Source of the DNA: an uncultured Lachnospiraceae bacterium
Lineage (GTDB): Bacteria > Bacillota > Clostridia > Lachnospirales > Lachnospiraceae
Direction: 5' to 3'
NCBI GenBank assembly: GCA_905236275.1
Contig: CAJOPI010000409.1
Location: 1 to 9,534 of the forward strand
DNA length: 9,534 nt
Below, piece after piece: positions 5,924 to 9,534 of the stretch; positions within the stretch are counted from its first letter, which is position 1, and every line of letters starts with the position of its first letter. Below the pieces are notes generated by a model. It was not told the origin of the DNA and searched no databases. It saw only the letters and a list, made by a program, of their open reading frames with translations. Made by a program: the position numbers and the translations under genes.

Positions 5924-7400
5924 TAAAAACGTCCTGTCCTGGCTTGAAGAGTCAGCTTCCAAATATGCCGGCAGGACGGCATATGAAGATGAAAACGAGA
6001 GCATAAGCTTCGCAGAGCTTGAAGAGGAAGCGAAGAGGATAGCTAGTGCAATTATTAAGGCTGAGCTGCCGGATATGCCCATAGCGGTAATGATGGGAAG
6101 GAGCGTCCATACGATAGCGGCATTTTTGGGCGTAGTCTATTCCGGAAGGGCTTATGCGCCGATAGAGGCGAAAGACCCCTTAAGCCGCAGGGATAAGATA
6201 CTTGCGAATCTTAAAAATCCGCCTTTGATAACGGAGGATGAGAGCGGCAGCCTTAATTTTGCTGAACTTCTGAAAAGCCCGATTGATGAGGACGCACTTG
6301 AAAAGGTCAGAAGACAGATGACGGAGAACGACCCCTTATATATAATCTATACCTCCGGTTCGAGCGGCAATCCCAAGGGTGTGATAAGCTCGCACCGTTC
6401 GCTTATGGCTTATATAAAAGCCTACAGTGAGGTGATGGATATCAATGAAACGGATGTGCTCGCATCCCAGTCACAGCTTGACTACATAGCTGCCATAAGG
6501 GATATATACCTCCCTCTGTTGACGGGAGCAAAGACCTTTCTCCTGCCGAAGGAATACTTCATGCAGCCGGATGTGCTTTTTGACAGCATGAACCGGCATG
6601 GAGTTACGGCGGCGGGCTGGAGCAGTTCGGCGGTAACGGTGCTTACAAAGCTCGGAGCCTTCAAGGAAGGCAGTTTGAAGGGATTTAAGAAGCTCTGTTT
6701 TTCGGGTTCGGTTATGCCTGGGAAGGTGCTTGCACTCTGGCAGGAAAATCTTCCTGACTGTAAATTCGTCAATCAGTACGGACCTACCGAGGCAACGGCT
6801 TCCTGTACCTATTATGAGATAGGCCACAGGGTAAGCGAGGACGAAATCCTGCCGGTAGGCAGGGCTTATGACAATTACAGGGTATTTCTCCTGACGGAAG
6901 ACGATAAGAAAGTGCCGGACGGAGAAATGGGTGAAATATGCGTGGCAGGTCCCTGCGTGGCTTTGGGATATTATAATGACAAAGAGCGTACAGAAAAGGC
7001 TTTCGTACAGAATCCGCTGAACAGTGCCTATCGTGATATCATCTACAAAACCGGTGACATCGGAAGGTTCAGGGAAGACGGACTCTTAGAATTTCATGGG
7101 CGCTCCGACAGGCAGATAAAGCACATGGGACACCGCGTGGAGCTTGACGAGATCGAGGCGGCGGCAATGGAGATAGAGGGTGTCAGCGAATGCGCAGCCC
7201 TTTATGATACCGAAAGGGAAAATATATGGCTTCTTTATACGGGAAATGCCGGGGCGAGAGACATATCGGTAAAATTAAGAAATATGATTCCTCTTTTCAT
7301 GCTGCCGCGAAAGCTGAAGCAGATTGAGGAGCTTGCAAAACTGCCTAATGGCAAAACGGATATTAAGAGATTGGAAAAAGATACTTTCGGAGGTAAGTAA
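5910..7400 (+). CDS. Amino-acid adenylating ligase, DltA-like (AMP-binding family)
   Basis: This 496-aa cytosolic enzyme should activate an amino acid with ATP and load it on the adjacent carrier protein. The core motifs are in order: A3 YTSGSSGNPKG (147-157), A5 NQYGPTEAT (288-296), A7 YKTGDIGRF (from 379), A8 GRSDRQIKHMGHRVELDE (from 397) and A10 LPNGKTDIKRL with the catalytic Lys482. Length and the YGPTEAT block are DltA-like. Two features differ from D-alanine-specific DltA. The residue matching the chirality-related Cys of Bacillus DltA (FCGEVLP) is Ser265 in FSGSVMP. In A4, two residues are added between the Asp191 and Asp198 positions (LDYIAAIRDIY against FDLSVMDIY). The substrate is therefore probably not D-alanine. 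GGAGG at 5896-5900 precedes ATG 5910. Confidence 0.88.
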   Translation: MHSFNKNVLSWLEESASKYAGRTAYEDENESISFAELEEEAKRIASAIIKAELPDMPIAVMMGRSVHTIAAFLGVVYSGRAYAPIEAKDPLSRRDKILANLKNPPLITEDESGSLNFAELLKSPIDEDALEKVRRQMTENDPLYIIYTSGSSGNPKGVISSHRSLMAYIKAYSEVMDINETDVLASQSQLDYIAAIRDIYLPLLTGAKTFLLPKEYFMQPDVLFDSMNRHGVTAAGWSSSAVTVLTKLGAFKEGSLKGFKKLCFSGSVMPGKVLALWQENLPDCKFVNQYGPTEATASCTYYEIGHRVSEDEILPVGRAYDNYRVFLLTEDDKKVPDGEMGEICVAGPCVALGYYNDKERTEKAFVQNPLNSAYRDIIYKTGDIGRFREDGLLEFHGRSDRQIKHMGHRVELDEIEAAAMEIEGVSECAALYDTERENIWLLYTGNAGARDISVKLRNMIPLFMLPRKLKQIEELAKLPNGKTDIKRLEKDTFGGK

Positions 7401-7402
7401 AA

Positions 7403-7636
7403 ATGAGAGACAGAATTATCGAGATTTTAAGCGGAGTAAGGGCTGATGTTGATTTTGAGAAGGAAACAGAGCTTGTAAGCGGAAATATCCTTGAATCCTT
7501 TGATATTGTGGATATAGTAGCAGAGCTTGATGATGAATTTGACATAGAAATCGGACCTAAGGAACTGAAGGCAGAGAACTTTGACTCTGTAGAAGCTATA
7601 GAGGCTCTTGTAGAGCGTCTTATGGGAGATGAGTGA
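7403..7636 (+). CDS. Acyl/aminoacyl carrier protein, DltC-like
   Basis: This 77-aa acidic protein has the size and helical pattern of a carrier protein. The phosphopantetheine attachment site is Ser32 in GNILESFDIVDIV, which follows the DltC form (GLLDSFGTVEL) with Glu in place of Asp before the serine. The segment ELDDEFDIEIGPKEL matches the usual second half of helix II and the following loop. It should carry the acyl group made by the upstream ligase as a thioester and present it to the decarboxylase or to the membrane acyltransferase. A strong SD, GGAGGT at 7389-7394, lies eight bases before ATG 7403, just two bases after the ligase stop. A phosphopantetheinyl transferase is not encoded in the window. 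Its stop overlaps the next start. Confidence 0.87.
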   Translation: MRDRIIEILSGVRADVDFEKETELVSGNILESFDIVDIVAELDDEFDIEIGPKELKAENFDSVEAIEALVERLMGDE

Positions 7637-8768
7637 ATTGACACCTGAATATGTATTCAGCGCGGAAAGATTTGCAGATAGGATAGAAGCTATCGCGTCG
7701 AGCCTTAAGGATATCCCGCTTGTTTATTCCATGAAGGCAAATCCCTTTCTGCTGCACTGTCTGCCGGAAAAAATAGATATGGTAGAGGTCTGCTCACCGG
7801 GAGAGCTTTCCATCTGCGAAAAGATGGGAGTTCCCGGTGAAAAAATCCTCTATTCCGGAGTTGTAAAGGGATTGGAGGACAGTATCAGGGCTCTTAAGCT
7901 TGGGGCAAGATACTTAACTGCGGAGAGCAGGGGTCAGTTTGAAACCGTCAGAGAGGCTGCTTTGAAGAGCGACATCAGGGCTGAGGTCTTATTGAGACTG
8001 TCCTCCGGCAATCAGTTCGGTATGAGCAGGGAAGACCTTCTGGCAATAATCGGACAGGATAAGGATACATCTCCTGTCTGCATAAAGGGAATACATCTTT
8101 TCTCCGGCACTTCAAAGCGAAAGGTCAGGGCTGTTGAAAAGGATCTGGATGCCATTCGGGAGCTTTTGTCAGAAGCAGAGGAAAAATACGGCTTCAGGGC
8201 GGATATCGTTGAGTACGGTCCGGGTCTCGGGGTGGATTATTTCGAGAAAAGCTCCGCAGAGTCGGAGGAGGCTGAGAGAAATACGCTAAAGGAAGCTTCG
8301 CAGTATCTTAACGAATTTTCGAAGGAATATCCTTTAAGCATCGAAATGGGGAGGTTCATGGCTGCGCCTGCGGGGTATTATGAGACAAGAGTGGCAGATA
8401 TCAAAACGACCGGAGGGGTGAATTACTGCATGACGGACGGCGGTATTCACCAGCTTAATTATTTCGGGCAGAACATGGCTATGAAGATACCGGTGATAGA
8501 GCAGATACCGGCGAGAGAGGGAGCCCGGAAGAAGAGCTACTGTCTTTGCGGAAGCCTCTGTACGACTGCGGACGTGCTTGTAAGAGAAGTTGAACTGGAC
8601 GAGCTTCAGGTCGGGGATATTTTAAGATTCGAAAGAGCGGGGGCTTATTCCGTAACCGAAGCACCGGCACTTTTCCTTTCAAGGGATCTGCCGGAAATAT
8701 ATATCGAGAAAAAAGGCGAAAAAAGACTTGTAAGACCGGGAAAGGCAGCATTTGAGATAAATTGCTGA
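7629..8768 (+). CDS. Fold-III PLP-dependent amino acid decarboxylase, possibly acting on a carrier-bound substrate
   Basis: The protein belongs to the ornithine/diaminopimelate/arginine decarboxylase group (alanine racemase-like barrel plus beta domain). Lys36 in YSMKANP should form the PLP Schiff base. His156 in HLFSGT stacks on the cofactor. The glycine-rich EYGPGLG (195-201) and EMGRF (239-243) bind its phosphate. The C-terminal domain supplies Cys311 (SLCTTADVL) and Tyr340 (GAYSVTEA). In LysA and ODC an acidic residue normally follows that Cys and contacts the distal group of the substrate. Here it is Thr312, while Asp315 is kept, so a diamine-type substrate is unlikely. At 379 aa it is a little short for LysA. 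ATG 7629 overlaps the carrier gene by 8 bases, but GGGAG at 7624-7628 suits TTG 7638 better. BtrK-like decarboxylation on a carrier protein is my inference. Confidence 0.83.
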   Translation: MSELTPEYVFSAERFADRIEAIASSLKDIPLVYSMKANPFLLHCLPEKIDMVEVCSPGELSICEKMGVPGEKILYSGVVKGLEDSIRALKLGARYLTAESRGQFETVREAALKSDIRAEVLLRLSSGNQFGMSREDLLAIIGQDKDTSPVCIKGIHLFSGTSKRKVRAVEKDLDAIRELLSEAEEKYGFRADIVEYGPGLGVDYFEKSSAESEEAERNTLKEASQYLNEFSKEYPLSIEMGRFMAAPAGYYETRVADIKTTGGVNYCMTDGGIHQLNYFGQNMAMKIPVIEQIPAREGARKKSYCLCGSLCTTADVLVREVELDELQVGDILRFERAGAYSVTEAPALFLSRDLPEIYIEKKGEKRLVRPGKAAFEINC

Positions 8769-8773
8769 AGAAG

Positions 8774-8901
8774 TTTTTGCTGCGCAAAAGGGTGCCCCTC
8801 AACGCTGCATAAGTAATGTCTAAGCGCATCAAAAACATGCGCTAAGTCATTACTTAACGCCCACTTCATATTCTCACGCAGCCAGCAGCAAAGTGCTGGC
8901 T
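8774..8901. repeat. Cluster of nested and flanking inverted repeats centred on a 20-bp hairpin
   Basis: The centre is an imperfect inverted repeat with arms 8810-8829 and 8837-8856 (18 of 20 positions pair) and a CAAAAAC loop. It is flanked by a left hairpin (TTTTGC 8775-8780 / GCAAAA 8784-8789) and a right hairpin (AGCCAGCA 8880-8887 / TGCTGGCT 8894-8901). The outer sequences TTTGCTGC (8776-8783) and GCAGCAAA (8885-8892) can also pair with each other, enclosing the whole unit. No T-tract follows on either strand, so it is not a canonical intrinsic terminator, although it may still end or protect the upstream transcript. A dispersed repeat (REP- or MITE-like) or a small structured RNA is possible. 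Confidence 0.6.
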
Positions 8902-8956
8902 ACTGATTGAATAGGAACTGAATCATAACAAGATTATAACAATTTATTAAATGTAC

Positions 8957-9056
8957 TTGCAGAGGTGCATAAAAAATGATAAAGTATACAAGGAAAAAAT
9001 AGCCTTTTAGAATTAGGTTATGACAGGGCGGTATGAAGACAGCCTGTTTATATAAT
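8957..9056 (+). promoter_or_regulatory. Candidate promoters for the acidic secreted protein
   Basis: Two options are visible. TTGCAG (8957-8962) with TAAAGT (8980-8985) has the ideal 17-base spacing and would start near 8992. A perfect TATAAT at 9051-9056 lies 33 bases before the ATG but has no good -35 at the right distance; ATGACA at 9020-9025 is 25 bases away. The choice cannot be made from sequence alone. Confidence 0.35.
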
Positions 9057-9089
9057 AGCCGCAGACGGCTTTACAAGAGGAGATTTATT

Positions 9090-9534
9090 ATGAAACGCAG
9101 ATTCCGTATTTTAAGTATTCTTTTAGCGTCGGTACTTACTTTTACGTCAGTTACCGCAAATACTGTATACAGTGTATACGCAGAAGAAGAGTCCGATGAC
9201 GACAGCGGAGACGAGGACGAGCACGAAGACGAAGAAGAACACGAAGAAGAGGAAGAAGAGGAAGAGCGCGAAGAGGAAGAAGAACGCGAAGAAGAGGAAG
9301 AGTCCGGGGAAGAAGAGGAAGAGGATTCGGCTGATTCGGCAGAGGAGAATGCAGACGAGGGCAATTCTGAAGAGGAAAATCCGGAACAGGAAGAAGGCTC
9401 TTCTGAAGCTGCCGAGGGTGATACAGAGGATGAAAACTCGGAAGATAATGAGTCTACCGGGGAGACCGAAGCTTCTGAAGCTACATCTGATGCCGGTGAA
9501 GCAGCTTCAACAGAGGCAGCGGCTACTGAGGAAG
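9090..9534 (+). CDS. Secreted, extremely acidic low-complexity protein (3' end outside window)
   Basis: The function is not recognised. ATG 9090 has a strong SD (AGAGGAGA, 9076-9083). The N-terminus is a clear signal peptide: basic MKRRFR, a hydrophobic core (ILSILLASVLTF) and a likely cleavage after VYA (residue 31). The visible mature part (residues 32-148) has 67 Asp/Glu among 117 residues by my count, no Lys, and only two Arg and two His. A Glu block at about residues 45-78 passes into a Ser/Ala/Thr/Glu-rich stretch. The frame is open to the window end, so this could be the linker or spacer of a larger cell-surface or exported enzyme whose domains lie downstream. No lipobox Cys is seen. 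It has its own upstream region, so it is probably a separate transcription unit from the dlt-like operon. Confidence 0.8.
   Translation, partial: MKRRFRILSILLASVLTFTSVTANTVYSVYAEEESDDDSGDEDEHEDEEEHEEEEEEEEREEEEEREEEEESGEEEEEDSADSAEENADEGNSEEENPEQEEGSSEAAEGDTEDENSEDNESTGETEASEATSDAGEAASTEAAATEE

Larger units (their letters stand above)
8769..9089. other. Intergenic region with hairpin cluster and promoter-like sequences
   Basis: No coding frame with a plausible start and ribosome site is visible in these 321 bases. The first half (about 8774-8901) is a cluster of inverted repeats, and the second half is AT-rich and contains promoter-like sequences ahead of the secreted-protein gene. A small hairpin (AGCCG-CAGA-CGGCT, 9057-9070) followed by TTT sits six bases before the next ribosome binding site, where it might affect mRNA stability or translation. 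ACAGG (9023-9027) and CCTGT (9043-9047) form another short inverted repeat. Confidence 0.5.

Noticed and set aside
4937..6082. Long minus-strand open frame (381 codons) opposite the MBOAT and ligase genes
   Set aside because: It is antisense to two genes with unmistakable MBOAT and AMP-binding motifs, its product has no recognisable domain, and it crosses the junction between them.
6471..6827. Two minus-strand frames inside the ligase gene
   Set aside because: They overlap the A4-A5 region of a clearly coding gene and show no family features.
4328..7636. Ordinary D-alanylation (dltABC) operon
   Set aside because: Gene order differs, DltD is absent, the Cys-to-Ser change is in the ligase pocket, the MBOAT protein is unusually long and a decarboxylase is coupled to the carrier gene.
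8810..8856. Intrinsic terminator of the dlt-like operon
   Set aside because: The stem is strong but neither side is followed by a T-tract, so I list it as a structured repeat rather than a terminator.
8479..8869. Minus-strand frames over the decarboxylase 3' end and the hairpin cluster
   Set aside because: They lie opposite conserved decarboxylase motifs, and the sequences are low in recognisable structure.
8774..8901. Integron attC site
   Set aside because: The large imperfect hairpin is suggestive, but the paired R/L core motifs, gene-cassette arrangement and an integrase are not seen.
9071..9364. Minus-strand serine-rich open frame
   Set aside because: The polyserine is the complement of the GAA/GAG-rich acidic tract. 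The + strand frame has a signal peptide and a strong ribosome binding site.

Overview
The window looks like low-to-moderate GC Clostridia, most likely a Lachnospiraceae-type Firmicute. The sequence reasons are strong GGAGG-type ribosome binding sites, heavy use of AGG (Arg) and ATA (Ile), a MecA-type ClpC adaptor, anaerobic-pathway cobalamin genes and dlt-like envelope enzymes. The genus cannot be named from the sequence. All supported genes lie on the + strand.

Region 1 (about 2-1004) is the end of a cobalamin biosynthesis locus. It holds the C-terminal amidotransferase part of CbiA (cobyrinic acid a,c-diamide synthase) and, overlapping it, a small cysteine-rich metal-binding protein of the type often seen beside B12 genes. 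The small gene appears to lack an ATG and may start at CTG. Region 2 (1005-1285) is intergenic and carries a probable extended -10 promoter, inverted repeats and a long leader.

Region 3 (1286-4245) is a tight three-gene operon: a MecA-like adaptor, a stand-alone homologue of the methionine synthase activation domain, and a [2Fe-2S]/ASKHA corrinoid-reactivating protein (RACo/RamA-like, DUF4445). The last two probably return an inactive Co(II) corrinoid to an active state. The MecA partner suggests a link to ClpCP proteolysis.

Region 4 (about 4236-8768) is the most interesting part. A near-consensus promoter (TAGACA-N17-TATAAT) overlaps the previous stop codon and precedes four coupled genes: an MBOAT acyltransferase (DltB/AlgI-like), an amino-acid adenylating enzyme (DltA-like), a carrier protein (DltC-like) and a fold-III PLP decarboxylase. 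The first three match the logic of D-alanylation of teichoic acids. No DltD is present, and the decarboxylase is not part of a normal dlt operon. The ligase has Ser where D-alanine-specific DltA has a chirality-determining Cys, and its A4 region is altered. By analogy with BtrJ/BtrI/BtrK of butirosin biosynthesis, I infer that an acidic amino acid is loaded on the carrier through its side-chain carboxyl, decarboxylated to an omega-amino acyl group (GABA- or beta-alanine-like), and transferred by the MBOAT protein to an envelope polymer.

Region 5 (8769-9089) has no gene. It holds a set of hairpins centred on a 20-bp imperfect inverted repeat, followed by promoter-like sequences. Region 6 (9090 to the end) is the start of a secreted protein whose N-terminal mature part is extremely acidic and runs off the window.
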